DNA of 64,000 bases from Mucilaginibacter inviolabilis (GTDB lineage: Bacteria; Bacteroidota; Bacteroidia; Sphingobacteriales; Sphingobacteriaceae), in assembly GCF_011089895.1 (NCBI RefSeq), contig NZ_JAANAT010000001.1, positions 1,736,001 to 1,800,000 of the forward strand, given 5' to 3'. Below are positions 32,828 through 41,999 of this stretch, one piece after another. The position numbers and the translations under genes are program-made. The notes beneath the pieces were generated by a model that was not told where the DNA came from, did no database searches, and saw only the letters and a list, made by a program, of their open reading frames with translations. The stretch's first letter is position 1. Each line of letters begins with the position of its first letter.

Positions 32828-35290
32828 CTAGTCCTTCCTCAGCCTGTCCCTTTCGTCACCGGCTCCCTGTTTCGGCTGACCGCTTGCCTTTGTGCTGCCA
32901 AATGATTTGGAATAGGTGAGTTTTATGACAGGGAATTTGCTCGATTCTGTATGTACATCCACGTAACTTTTAACGTTAAAAGGCTCCTGCGTTAATGTAC
33001 CGTAATGAACATGCACCCGTATACTCCTTAAAATATCGGCCACAGAAAGCTGGAAACTCCCGCCGTTATTATTCAACTCCTTTTTTACACCCGCATTCAG
33101 GGAGCCTAGACCATCAATTTTAGTGGTACCATTATACCATTGCGAATTGTACCAACCCGAAAACTCCAGGGAATATTTTTTAGGCAATTTAAACGACTCA
33201 TTAAAATTGAACGTATATATAAAATAGCTTTTTTGAAACGGAAATGCCGAATAGCCACTCCCCTTAAACTGGCTCAGTCCACCTGTAAAACTGTAGGTCA
33301 TGTCCCACCAGTTGTTTATTTTAAAAGGCAGGTTTGCCTGAAAAGTAAAGTTGTTTTGATAAGTTAGGTTTTGGGGCGATATATACAGCAGATCTTTTGA
33401 CGGCCCTGTACTGAGCTGGTACCGTGCTATAGGATTATCATCGCGGCTGTAGAGCAGCGAGAAGGAATAATCACGATAATTATAACCCAGTTTAATGTTA
33501 TTGGTAATAGTTGGTTTAAGGAAAGGGTTACCGGTATACACAGCCGTAGGGTCGCTGTAGCCAACATATGATGCCAGATCGTTATAGGTAGGCCGGCTGA
33601 TCCGTTTGGTGTAAGATAGCTGCAGTTCGGCATTGTCATTTAGTTTTTTCGAGAATAAAATATTGGGAAACAGTACACCCAGTTTACGGTTAACCAGATT
33701 TTTACCAGTGTTGGGATCGTTCATATCGGTATACGAATACTCGTACCTTAGCCCGACAGTAAGATTCATAGATGCACTTATTTGTGAATTGAATGAAGCA
33801 TAAGCAGCACCTATGCCCTCTTTCATGTAGATTTCATTAGCCGATTCGGTTCTTTTAACCCATACATTATCTAACAAACTTTCTAATCCCGACGAGCTGG
33901 AACTGGTGGTATAGGTTCCTTTAATGCCTGTTTCCAGTTTCAGCTTAGGGTTCAGTTGTTTGGTGTAATCAACTTTGGCTACCCCAACCTTGATGCTTGT
34001 AGCGGCAAAACCTCTTTGCTGCGGTGAGTTCAAACTATCGTTAGTCCCCGCTACCTGCCCATGCTTATTAATAAAGGCAGTTTGCACCTGCGATGGATTA
34101 TCATTATGGTAATAAATATAATCGGCGGCAAAGCTGAGTTTTTCGCCGGTATTTATTTGTTTGTCAATACTTACCGAGCTGACTACATTGCTCCAGCTAT
34201 TTTGGGAGGTATTCAAACCTTTATAGGTTAATAAAGAATCGGGCAATACATTATAAAGAGCATGGTTAGTGGTGGTATAGGCCGCGCTGCTGTTATTGTA
34301 GGTTATATTACCACTTAAAGTTGTTTTTGAGCCGAGTTTTATGTCAGCCCCGATATTGGCGTTATGGTCATTCTGCACACGTTTGGTATGGCTGTCAAAA
34401 ACAACAGCCACATCGCCACCCAAAAAGGGCATATTCTGGGTGCTGTTGATAAGCAAATCGGTGTAAGTTCTGTCGTGCGAAAAGGTATACGCGCCATATA
34501 AATTTACATTTTTTGTATTGTGAGCCAGGTTAAAGCTGGCTGTACCCTTTTCGCCCCAGCCATAACCGCCAGTTGCCGAAAATGAACCATTGGTACCCTG
34601 TTTTTTATTCTTTTTGGTTACAATGTTGATGACACCTGCGCTACCTTCGGCGTCATAGCCGGCGGGTGGCGTGCTCAACAATTCTATTTTTTCGATGTTA
34701 GAGGCGCTCATGCCACTCAGCATATTCACCACCTGATCCATCGGTATACGCATCAGTTTGCCGTCCATCATCACCATCACCCCGCCTTTACCATTTAAAT
34801 TGATGCTGTTGTTTCGATGATCAATCACCACCCCGGGCGATCGTTCCAAAACCTGCAGGGCACTACTCCCTTTGGTCATTAAACTGCTTTCTACATTCAC
34901 TACCATACCATCTGGGCGCTGCTGGTACAGCGGTTTGCTGGCCCTGATCACTACCTCGCCTAACTGCCGAGTAGTTCCCTGCACGATTTGGGTACCAAAA
35001 TCTTTATTAGCAGAGCGGGCGTTGACCCCAAAAACCGGCGAGTCCCAGGTTTGGTAGCCAATACTCTTAAGCCTGAGCTTATAATTGCCAGCAGGCACGT
35101 TTGCTATGCGGTAAGCACCATCTGCATTGGTTTGCGCGCTTCTTACTACCGATGTATCTGTGGCTTTAAGCAACAATACATTAGCAAACATAAGCGGCTT
35201 TCCATCGACCGTCACGAGTTTTCCGCTTATCTGCCCAAAGCTATTTTGCATCAGCATAAAGCATAAAATATTCAAACAGAGTGTTTTCAT
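32828..35290 (-). CDS. TonB-dependent receptor family outer membrane protein (OMP_b-brl_3 type)
   Basis: An 820-residue protein with signal peptide (cleavage near QNSFGQI), a CarboxypepD_reg-like domain (SGKLVTVDGKPLMFANVLLLKA, GAYRIANVPAGNYKLRLKSIGY), and a plug-like domain (LGEVVIRASKPLYQQ, ALQVLERSPGVVID, NKKGGVMVMMDGK-like segment, IEKIELLSTPPAGYDAEGSAGVINIVTKK). A barrel of the PF14905 type follows (LSYTKRISRPTYNDL, TGNPFLKPTITNNIKLGYNY). The usual C-terminal barrel strand (FPVIKLTYSKSFG) is followed by a basic tail (QPKQGAGDERDRLRKD), typical of this subfamily. There is no STN domain, so no sigma signalling is expected. The ligand is unknown. A LytTR kinase/regulator pair lies 0.6 kb upstream in divergent orientation and might control it. 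Confidence 0.88.
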   Translation of the reverse strand: MKTLCLNILCFMLMQNSFGQISGKLVTVDGKPLMFANVLLLKATDTSVVRSAQTNADGAYRIANVPAGNYKLRLKSIGYQTWDSPVFGVNARSANKDFGTQIVQGTTRQLGEVVIRASKPLYQQRPDGMVVNVESSLMTKGSSALQVLERSPGVVIDHRNNSINLNGKGGVMVMMDGKLMRIPMDQVVNMLSGMSASNIEKIELLSTPPAGYDAEGSAGVINIVTKKNKKQGTNGSFSATGGYGWGEKGTASFNLAHNTKNVNLYGAYTFSHDRTYTDLLINSTQNMPFLGGDVAVVFDSHTKRVQNDHNANIGADIKLGSKTTLSGNITYNNSSAAYTTTNHALYNVLPDSLLTYKGLNTSQNSWSNVVSSVSIDKQINTGEKLSFAADYIYYHNDNPSQVQTAFINKHGQVAGTNDSLNSPQQRGFAATSIKVGVAKVDYTKQLNPKLKLETGIKGTYTTSSSSSGLESLLDNVWVKRTESANEIYMKEGIGAAYASFNSQISASMNLTVGLRYEYSYTDMNDPNTGKNLVNRKLGVLFPNILFSKKLNDNAELQLSYTKRISRPTYNDLASYVGYSDPTAVYTGNPFLKPTITNNIKLGYNYRDYSFSLLYSRDDNPIARYQLSTGPSKDLLYISPQNLTYQNNFTFQANLPFKINNWWDMTYSFTGGLSQFKGSGYSAFPFQKSYFIYTFNFNESFKLPKKYSLEFSGWYNSQWYNGTTKIDGLGSLNAGVKKELNNNGGSFQLSVADILRSIRVHVHYGTLTQEPFNVKSYVDVHTESSKFPVIKLTYSKSFGSTKASGQPKQGAGDERDRLRKD

Positions 35291-35330
35291 CGGTAATAAT
35301 TTTCGTTAATACTGGTTATCCCATATCAAC

Positions 35331-35462
35331 TCACCCCGACGTCACTGCGCTTGTCACCCCTCTCTCCGCTTCGCGCATAGAGGGGATTTCATTTCCTTTT
35401 TTCCCACCCTCTTTCCGGCGAAGCCGAAGAGAGGGTGGTCCAGCGAAGCGTAGACCGGGTGA
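35331..35462. repeat. Composite palindromic intergenic repeat
   Basis: Nested inverted repeats: outer TCACCC/GGGTGA, then CCTCTCTCCGC...AGAGGGG (35357-35384), CCACCCTCTTTCCGGC with its complement (35404-35438) and GGTC/GACC around CAGCGAAGCGTA (35437-35456). It looks like a dispersed genomic repeat rather than a terminator. Confidence 0.6.
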
Positions 35463-35769
35463 GTCGATTCTGCGGCGTGGTTTTATCCGGTTCAAAGAAA
35501 TACTGCTAACTGATAACAGAAAAATGAGAATGACCAGCGGCTGTTTATAATTGATAAGGCGCACAAATACAAGCAAAAACACCAAAAACAATGATTATCA
35601 CGCCTGATTTACAGCTTATACATTGGGTGATGTAAGTGGTCAATTAATTGGTTACGTTCATGTATCAGAGCTGTTTATAGTAATAGTAATTGCGTAACTT
35701 TAAATAATAGGCTTTTGATAAGATTAAGATACCTAAGATGAGGTGAATCAATACTTACAAAAGTGATAT

Positions 35770-35900
35770 TTTGGCTAAAGCCATTAGATTGATAAATTTT
35801 AACCGTCCCTTAAAAGGGACGGCAATAGTTTGTCTCATTCATTGCCGTTGGCTTTAGCCAACGGATAATGAATTGCAAAAACAGGGCTTCAGCCCAATAA
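35770..35900. repeat. Second palindromic repeat group
   Basis: Perfect palindromes CCGTCCCTTAAAAGGGACGG (35803-35822) and CCGTTGGCTTTAGCCAACGG (35845-35864) are flanked by TTGGCTAAAGCCA (35771-35783) and GGGCTTCAGCCC (35883-35894). The regular spacing of GGCTnnAGCC-type hairpins suggests a REP-like element. With the preceding repeat it fills most of the 630-nt gap before the kinase. Confidence 0.6.
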
Positions 35901-35956
35901 GACCGATGGATTATCAATAATGAATGGACTTCATAAAAATTGGCACTAAAAACAAA

Positions 35957-37108
35957 ATGAACGCATTAGCAACCGATAAATTAAGCCAGAACTGGTTGTT
36001 TAAATACAAGCTGTACCACATCCCGTTTTGGTGTGTATACAACTATTTTTGGTATGTAATTGCCGTTGGCGATCCCTTAGCTGCTGCCCACTCCATGTTT
36101 TTTTCGGCTTATACCGTCAAGATTTTCTCATATGTGATATTCCAGGCGCTTGCAGTATATTTCAACCTCTATTTCCTGATCCCCCGTTACCTGGAAAAAA
36201 ACAGACTTACCGAGTACATCATTTACCTGGCTATAACCATTGCCTGCGCTTCATCGCTGATCAACACCGGATATTATTTAAGCGCTTTTTTGGCTCATTG
36301 TACCATAACAAAAATGTTTGGAGCCGAGGCCGGCAGCTTTTTTCATTTTTATAACACCTCGCTCCCATCTACTTTGGCCAGTATGACCCTGGCGATGAGC
36401 ATCAAGCTCACCAAAAACTGGATCCAGGCCGAGCGGAAACAACAGATGATGGAAAAGGAAAAGCTGGAAACGGAGCTCAAGTTTTTAAAATACCAGTTTA
36501 ACCCGCATTTCCTGTTCAACAGCATCAATTCGATTTTTTTCCTGATCCACAAAAACCCGGATATGGCATCCGATTCGCTGGCCAAATTTTCGGGCTTGCT
36601 GCGGTATCAGCTGTATGAATGTAACGATCAGCAGATATCCCTCAGCAAAGAGATCACCTACCTGAAAAACTTTATTGAGCTGGAGAAACTCCGTCAGAAT
36701 AACGATGTGGAGGTAATATTTGAGGTTGAGCAATCCGGTACCGAACATTGGGGTATAGCGCCGTTTATATTGATGACCTTTGTTGAGAATGCATTTAAAC
36801 ATGTATCCAAACATAGCAACGCCCCTAACTGGATCAGCATCAAATTGAGCACCAACGAAGGACTGCTGAACTTACTGATTACCAATAGTACTTCGCCCGA
36901 TGTTGTAAAAGAAGCGGTGAATTACGGCGGCATTGGTTTAAAAAATGTACAACGCAGGCTTGATCTGGTTTACCCCGATCAGTACAAACTGGGTATACAG
37001 CATGCCGACAATTGTTTTGAGGTTAAACTACAATTAAAACTGAGCGAACTGGGATTCGAGAACGAGGACTTTTGGAACAAAGAACAAAGGCTATTGGAGC
37101 AAGGATAG
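35957..37108 (+). CDS. LytS-type sensor histidine kinase with repeat-derived C-terminus
   Basis: About 383 residues from the ATG at 35957 (an in-frame ATG at 35924 is possible). Four hydrophobic segments occupy roughly the first 150 residues. A helical linker (AERKQQMMEKEKLETELKFLK) leads to FNPHFLFNSINSIFFLI, with the phospho-acceptor His in PHF. The ATPase part has LMTFVENAFKHVS (N box) and NYGGIGLKNVQRRLDLVYP (G box), and ends with DNCFEVKLQLKL. The last about 20 residues (after LSELGFEN: EDFWNKEQRLLEQG) are encoded by the start of the intergenic repeat at 37062. The partner regulator begins 146 nt downstream, beyond the repeat. Confidence 0.88.
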   Translation: MNALATDKLSQNWLFKYKLYHIPFWCVYNYFWYVIAVGDPLAAAHSMFFSAYTVKIFSYVIFQALAVYFNLYFLIPRYLEKNRLTEYIIYLAITIACASSLINTGYYLSAFLAHCTITKMFGAEAGSFFHFYNTSLPSTLASMTLAMSIKLTKNWIQAERKQQMMEKEKLETELKFLKYQFNPHFLFNSINSIFFLIHKNPDMASDSLAKFSGLLRYQLYECNDQQISLSKEITYLKNFIELEKLRQNNDVEVIFEVEQSGTEHWGIAPFILMTFVENAFKHVSKHSNAPNWISIKLSTNEGLLNLLITNSTSPDVVKEAVNYGGIGLKNVQRRLDLVYPDQYKLGIQHADNCFEVKLQLKLSELGFENEDFWNKEQRLLEQG

Positions 37109-37240
37109 AAGGAACAAAGAGTAAGGACTTTTTTTGGGAGCAAAGAGCAAGGACTTTTGGAACAAAGCCAGGAAGAACAAAGAAGAAAAAATCCTTGTTC
37201 CTTACTCTCAAAATCTTTGCTCCAATCAAAATCTTTGCTC
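37062..37240. repeat. GGAGCAAGGA-type palindromic repeat element, copy B
   Basis: Repeated GGAACAAAG, GGAGCAAAG and AAGGACTTTTGGAACAAAG units, followed by their complements (ATCCTTGTTCCTTACTCT, AAAATCTTTGCTCCAA). The element starts inside the 3' end of the kinase gene and occupies almost all of the gap before the response regulator. It is the same family as 32621-32818. Confidence 0.7.
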
Positions 37241-37254
37241 TAAAAAAATAAAAG

Positions 37255-37995
37255 ATGATTAATTGTGTAATTATAGATGATGAACCGCTGGCCCGGGAAG
37301 GCTTGTCCAACTATGTAAGGGAAGTTGACTTTTTGCAGTTGACAGGTACTTGTCAAAATCCGTTGGAGCTGATGAAACTATTGGATGAGTATCCGGTAGA
37401 CCTAATATTCCTGGATATACAGATGCCCAAAATGAATGGTATCGATTTTTTAAAGATCGTACAAAATCCACCTATGGTGATCATTACCACTGCCTATCCC
37501 AGTTACGCGCTGGAAGGTTTTCAGCTCAATGTGCTTGATTATTTATTGAAACCGGTTACGTTTGATCGTTTTTTTAAATCGGCCAATAAAGCAAAGGATT
37601 ATCACCGGTTACTCACCCAATCAACTCAAAACGGTGTTCAAAAAGAGGAACCTGAGGCCGACTATTTCTTTATCAAATGCGGCAACAAATACGAAAAGAT
37701 CTATTTCGATGATATTCTGTATGTAGAAGGCATGCAAAACTATGTGAGCATTTACACCAGGAAGGGCAAATATATGACCCTGCTGAACCTCAAAAGCCTG
37801 GAGCAAAATCTGGATAGCCGGGCTTTTATCCGCGTGCATAAATCATACATCGTGTCTATCAGTAAAATAGAGGGACTGGAAGGCAACGAAATCTTTATAC
37901 AAAGCCATCGTATACCTATCAGTCGCAATTACCGGGAGCAGGTGATAACCCAGGTGGTGGAATGTAAGCTATGGGATAAGATCAAACTGTCGTGA
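37255..37995 (+). CDS. LytTR-family response regulator
   Basis: A 246-residue regulator. The receiver domain (1-120) has D8/D9, phospho-acceptor D54 in DLIFLDIQMPKMNG, T79 and K99 in DYLLKP. The LytTR domain (about 140-240) contains FFIKCGNKYEKIYFDDILYVEGMQNYVSIYTRKGK, then SLEQNLDSRAFIRVHKSYIVSISKIEGLEG and IPISRNYREQV. This is the standard Bacteroidota LytTR type. It pairs with the kinase upstream, though a palindromic repeat now separates the two genes. Likely targets are nearby, such as the divergent TonB-family receptor, but no binding site is identified. Confidence 0.92.
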   Translation: MINCVIIDDEPLAREGLSNYVREVDFLQLTGTCQNPLELMKLLDEYPVDLIFLDIQMPKMNGIDFLKIVQNPPMVIITTAYPSYALEGFQLNVLDYLLKPVTFDRFFKSANKAKDYHRLLTQSTQNGVQKEEPEADYFFIKCGNKYEKIYFDDILYVEGMQNYVSIYTRKGKYMTLLNLKSLEQNLDSRAFIRVHKSYIVSISKIEGLEGNEIFIQSHRIPISRNYREQVITQVVECKLWDKIKLS

Positions 37996-38011
37996 AGGGG
38001 CAAAAAAGGCT

Positions 38012-38084
38012 TGTCACCCTGAGCTTGTCGAAGGGTCGCGTGCAGAGGCCTGCCCACCATGCTTCGACGGAGCTCAGCATGACA
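38012..38084. repeat. REP-like palindrome
   Basis: TGTCACCCTGAGCTTGTCGAAG (38012-38033) is matched imperfectly by CTTCGACGGAGCTCAGCATGACA (38062-38084). This is the widespread CCTGAGCTTGTCGAAGG intergenic palindrome type. It lies between the convergent response-regulator and flavoenzyme genes, where it may also act in 3'-end formation. Confidence 0.75.
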
Positions 38085-38107
38085 TCCGTTTTATTATCAT
38101 CTATCCC

Positions 38108-39448
38108 CTATCCGTAAATCTCCTTACTCAAAAAATCATTCCGGAATTTTCCTTTGGGATCAAACTCGGCCACCAGCTTTTTAAAATCATTGAGCTTTTC
38201 ATAGCGCGATTCCAGCACCTTGGGTGCCATGGTAAATATTTTGCCCCAATGTGGTCGCGCGTTAAACGGCGAAAGTTCTTTTTCAATCAGGGGTAACAGT
38301 TTCAATACAGCTGCTGTTTCCTGTTTCCAGGTAAAGTGAATGGTAACCGAAGTTTGATTATGGCATGGGCTCATCCACAACTGATCGGCGGCGATGGTAC
38401 GAATCTCAGTAATGAACAAATGCGGACTTATCTGTTTACCCAAACGTGCAATAGCGCTTATAGCTTCTACAGCATGATGTATCGGCACAAAGTATTCCGA
38501 TTGCAGTTCTTTACCGCTGCTGGGGGTAAAACCCATTTTAAAATGTGGTAAGCGTTCATACCAGGGCCCGGGTACACCCATTTGTTCGGTACAATTTTCG
38601 GCAGAAAGCGCGATGATGGGATGCACATTCTTTGTGGCTGCCTTGGCACCGTAAAACTCGGGGCCACTGTGATCTTTATCTGTACCGATGCGGCTTTTTA
38701 TCCATACCTCGTTGATGCTGTCCTGCTGCCAGTCGGTAAATAAACTCACACTGTAACCGGCGGATACTATTTTTTCAAAATTTTGCTTTACCTGCGCCAT
38801 GGGCATTTGGGTAAATACCCGTTGCTGCATCATAAAGGTGGGCTCCACCTGCAAAGTAACTTTAGTAATAACCCCGAGTGCGCCAAGACCAACTACGGCA
38901 GCATTCAGTTTTTCGGCATCCGCAGCTTTTGACAGATGGACGATACTGCCATCTGCTTTTACAATTTCCAGGGCGGTAACCGCGCTGGAAAGATTACCAT
39001 TTTTAACACCGGAGCCATGCGTAGCCGTAGTGATAGAACCAGCTACAGAAATGTGTGGCAAGGATGCCAAATTATTGAGGGCAAAACCTTCTTTATGCAG
39101 GTATGGGGCCAATTCGCCATATTTAATGCCGCCTTCAACGGTAACGGTATGAGCTTTTTTATCGAGACTCAGCAACTTGTTGAGCTCTTTGGTAGAAAGC
39201 AGGTTGTCTTTACTATCGGCAATGGTATTAAAACAGTGCCTTGTACCCAACACCTTAAGCTTTGTATGTGATTTAACCAACTGCTGAACCTCCTGAACCG
39301 ATTTGGGATAAAACACATGATCGGTGCTGTAGGTAAGATTACCTGCCCAGTTTTTTAATCGCGGAGCCTGGGCCCAGCCCTCCAGGGATGACAATAACGG
39401 TGTAGCCATTAAGGTGGTGCTTAATTGAATAAATGTTTTTCTTTTCAT
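38108..39448 (-). CDS. FAD-binding aldonolactone-oxidase-type enzyme
   Basis: A 446-residue flavoprotein with a Tat- or Sec-type signal region (MKRKTFIQLSTTLMATPLLSSLEGWAQ). Residues about 30-195 form a PCMH-type FAD-binding domain: WAGNLTYSTDHVFYPKSVQEVQQLVKS, then KVLGTRHCFNTIADS (with the His in the position that may carry FAD), VTVEGGIKYGELAPYLHKEGFALNNLASLPHISVAGSITTATHGSG. The C-terminal domain is of the ALO type and ends with RPHWGKIFTM and DPKGKFRNDFL, containing the HWGK motif of the family. The reaction is oxidation of an aldonolactone or alditol with O2 or another acceptor. Cofactor attachment and substrate cannot be settled from sequence. Confidence 0.88.
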   Translation of the reverse strand: MKRKTFIQLSTTLMATPLLSSLEGWAQAPRLKNWAGNLTYSTDHVFYPKSVQEVQQLVKSHTKLKVLGTRHCFNTIADSKDNLLSTKELNKLLSLDKKAHTVTVEGGIKYGELAPYLHKEGFALNNLASLPHISVAGSITTATHGSGVKNGNLSSAVTALEIVKADGSIVHLSKAADAEKLNAAVVGLGALGVITKVTLQVEPTFMMQQRVFTQMPMAQVKQNFEKIVSAGYSVSLFTDWQQDSINEVWIKSRIGTDKDHSGPEFYGAKAATKNVHPIIALSAENCTEQMGVPGPWYERLPHFKMGFTPSSGKELQSEYFVPIHHAVEAISAIARLGKQISPHLFITEIRTIAADQLWMSPCHNQTSVTIHFTWKQETAAVLKLLPLIEKELSPFNARPHWGKIFTMAPKVLESRYEKLNDFKKLVAEFDPKGKFRNDFLSKEIYG

Positions 39449-39500
39449 GATGTAATAGGTTACTACAATGTAACACTAAAAATCAAGAATCAATAGCATT

Positions 39501-40370
39501 TCAATCAAGATACTTTTTACCAAACCAGCAATGTTTTGCTGATACATTATTCTCCCTGATAAGATCTGAGCGGTAATAGTCGAGTAGCTTTTTCTTTTTT
39601 ACCGGTTTAATGATTTCTACTTCGTCAGAGTCATTTGCCTGATCGGTTATCTTATTAATGGCTAACAACTCAGTTGGCTTTTCAAATGATCTGCTTATGG
39701 CAATAGTATCCAGGAATAAAGGGGACGGCAGGAGCGGTAATGTATCCCTTGCTGCTGTTGGCTGTTCACTTTGTATAGCTTCAACGGCAACATTTTTACT
39801 TCGCTGGTGCTGAATCGTTACAGGTATAAGTATGCGGGATACTGTTTCTTGGATCTGTGTTACCATCTGTGGTTTGGCCGCTTGTAATACTTCCCGGTAA
39901 TAACGTTCGTTGAAGCGCATGGAAATAGCCTCTTCCACGTTACCCGTTATGCCCATGAGCAAAGCGCCCAGTCCCACGCCCAGCCAATAATTTTTTTTCA
40001 TGGTGAAAAGCAATAGAACACCAGCAAGTGTCAGCACACTCCAAACAATTCTGATGCGCAGCCAGGAATGATGAGTACGTTCCACTTTCGGGACTTCTTC
40101 CTTAAAAAAAGCCTGTTTATTTTCCTGGTATAAACGCAGCTTTTCAGGCAGCGCTTTTCGGGTTACGTATCCATCGCCAAAACCACCTATACCCATCACC
40201 AGGCCAATAACAAGAAAAGGCAGCGATAACCCTTTTAACAAGGATAACGGTTTAGCAAAACGCCATAATACCAGGCCAGCTATTAATAAGAATACGCCTA
40301 ACGCTGCTCCGGTAAAGCCGTGCCTGGATTCGGTATGATAGTATTGCAGTATTTTTTGAATAAAGTCCAT
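39501..40370 (-). CDS. Membrane protein of unknown function
   Basis: A 289-residue protein from the ATG at 40370 (a 16-residue extension is possible). Four membrane helices lie in the first 160 residues: TGAALGVFLLIAGLVLW, SLPFLVIGLVMGIGGFG, VWSVLTLAGVLLLFTM and YWLGVGLGALLMGITG. The loop between helices 2 and 3 is long and charged (KALPEKLRLYQENKQAFFKEEVPKVERTHH). The C-terminal part is soluble and ends with a basic segment (KPVKKKKLLDYYRSDL). I do not recognise the family. It is monocistronic and divergent from the 40543 gene. Confidence 0.65.
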   Translation of the reverse strand: MDFIQKILQYYHTESRHGFTGAALGVFLLIAGLVLWRFAKPLSLLKGLSLPFLVIGLVMGIGGFGDGYVTRKALPEKLRLYQENKQAFFKEEVPKVERTHHSWLRIRIVWSVLTLAGVLLLFTMKKNYWLGVGLGALLMGITGNVEEAISMRFNERYYREVLQAAKPQMVTQIQETVSRILIPVTIQHQRSKNVAVEAIQSEQPTAARDTLPLLPSPLFLDTIAISRSFEKPTELLAINKITDQANDSDEVEIIKPVKKKKLLDYYRSDLIRENNVSAKHCWFGKKYLD

Positions 40371-40542
40371 GCTAAGGGATATAAAATATACCGGTAAAAT
40401 TGAACAATAAAAAAGCACAGAATTTTGGTGAGAGGCTCAGTTTTACTTTGTTGCAAAGCTCAATGATAAGTTACTCATTATTAAAACATTTGAGCTACGG
40501 AATACGTTAAGTAGGTAATCAAAATTAAACCAAGTTACCATT

Positions 40543-41067
40543 ATGAAACATGCATTTATTTTTGGCACCAGCATATTTTTAAGCCGCCAAAACACCCTGA
40601 CCTACACAGACGGTGATAAAAGCACCGAATTTTTAAAGGTACTCGCATTTTATAAGCATGAACGGGGTTCGGAAGACCAATCGCTCGTTATTGATGCTAA
40701 TATTACTACCCTATCCGGTGAAGTCATTAAAATAAGCGGCAACAAGTTGGAGACCGGCCCATCAACTGTACATGTAGAAACGGATGCCAATCGGGTTTGG
40801 GTATTTCAAACCGGTCACCACGAACCGGTATTAGATGTTTACCAATTAAATGAGCATGAATTTCATGGTTTAGGCAGCCATATTGTGAACGAGATAGGTG
40901 TACAACAACCAGATGCCGTACTCACCATTAAAGGAAACTTTAAAGTTGATGGGGCACACTTCATGATCGAAAATGAAAAGATGTTTATCAACCATAACGG
41001 TTTTGCTAATGGTGTAGAGAATGCGCATGAGGGCATCCTTTTATCTGCCGGAGAGCCAACTCATTAA
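40543..41067 (+). CDS. Cytoplasmic protein of unknown function
   Basis: A 174-residue protein without signal peptide or membrane segment. The N-terminus (KHAFIFGTSIFLSRQNTLTYTDG) is followed by alternating beta strands (SLVIDANITTLSGEVIKISGNKLETG, VHVETDANRVWVFQTGH, DVYQLNEHEFHGLGSHIVNE, AVLTIKGNFKVDGAHFMIENEKMFIN). Several conserved-looking His residues are seen. The repeated short strands resemble right-handed beta-helix or auto-transported single-sheet proteins, but no family is recognised. A TTACTTTG box (40443-40450) upstream resembles the Bacteroidota promoter -7 element. A terminator follows. Confidence 0.62.
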   Translation: MKHAFIFGTSIFLSRQNTLTYTDGDKSTEFLKVLAFYKHERGSEDQSLVIDANITTLSGEVIKISGNKLETGPSTVHVETDANRVWVFQTGHHEPVLDVYQLNEHEFHGLGSHIVNEIGVQQPDAVLTIKGNFKVDGAHFMIENEKMFINHNGFANGVENAHEGILLSAGEPTH

Positions 41068-41092
41068 GTTACATTAAATATTACTGTTTTTG

Positions 41093-41127
41093 AAAAGCCC
41101 TTGGATTGCATCCTGAGGGCTTTTTAT
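41093..41127 (+). terminator. Terminator after the 40543 gene
   Basis: AAAAGCCC ... GGGCTTTTT with inner GGAT/ATCC pairing. The T run and position 25 nt after the stop fit intrinsic termination. Confidence 0.82.
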
Positions 41128-41293
41128 TTGTTTGAACATTTTTTTACGCGTTTGGTCGCAAACCCTTAGGGTTAATTAACTTTTGAATAACTTTGACTTT
41201 ATTTGCCGTAGTCAATTTAAATCAGATCAATAGGTATCAATTCCGGATCTGAATAGTGTCTATGGAATAGGTTGTTATGAAAGTGTAACCAAA

Positions 41294-41887
41294 ATGGGTC
41301 CCGAAAACGATAAGCTGATTACTACTGATGATTCTGAACTTTGGGATCTGTTTAGGGATGGCGATGAATTGGCCTATACCCAGCTTATACAAAAATACTC
41401 CAAACCACTTTTTAACTATGGCTACCGCATTTATCAGGACAAGGATTTCCTGAAAGATTGTATCCAGGATGTGTTCCTGGAGTTGTGGAACAGAAGACTG
41501 CGTATAAGCCCCACACCTGCTGTAAAATGGTACCTGTTTAAAGCCGTACGCCTGCGCATATTTCGTGAACAATCCAAATGGAACAGAAGCGAGGAGCTTG
41601 ATGATAGCTACGAGTTCCTGGTAGAGTTCAATATCGAGTCGAAAATGATAACGGACCTGGAAACCAAAAACCTAAGCTCCAGGATACAACAGGTTTTAAA
41701 CGCCCTCCCTCCACGTCAGCGCGAGATCATGTACCTCCGTTTTTATGAAAACCTTGATTTTGATAACATTTCGCAGATCATGGAGATCAGCAAACAATCG
41801 GTTCATAACCTGCTTCAAAAGGCTTATAAAAACTTCAGGGCCGAATGGGTTATCCTGCTCATGGCCTTTTCAAACCTAAATTTGTAA
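41294..41887 (+). CDS. FecI-type ECF sigma factor
   Basis: A 197-residue ECF sigma factor, first gene of a sigma-FecR-SusC-SusD locus. Region 2 is at about 20-90 (ELWDLFRDGDELAYTQLIQKYSKPLFNYGYRIYQDKDFLKDCIQDVFLELWNRR), with WYLFKAVRLRIFRE closing it. Region 4 is at about 130-185 (ALPPRQREIMYLRFYENLDFDNISQIMEISKQSVHNLLQKAYKNFR). Members of this group are released by FecR when the partner SusC/TonB receptor binds its ligand, and then transcribe the SusCD genes. The start at 41294 is the first ATG in frame. Confidence 0.93.
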   Translation: MGPENDKLITTDDSELWDLFRDGDELAYTQLIQKYSKPLFNYGYRIYQDKDFLKDCIQDVFLELWNRRLRISPTPAVKWYLFKAVRLRIFREQSKWNRSEELDDSYEFLVEFNIESKMITDLETKNLSSRIQQVLNALPPRQREIMYLRFYENLDFDNISQIMEISKQSVHNLLQKAYKNFRAEWVILLMAFSNLNL

Positions 41888-41999
41888 AATTATACAACTG
41901 TTTATCAGACAATTATAATAAAATCACAAAAAACTTTCATTTTTTCATCTTTCAAGAGGGTAATATTCAGGCAATTCGGAATATATAGGTTATAACCAA

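Noticed and set aside
35331..35462. Composite repeat as the terminator of the TonB-family receptor gene
   Set aside because: It lies upstream of the receptor start, has no T tract, and contains nested palindromes typical of dispersed repeats.
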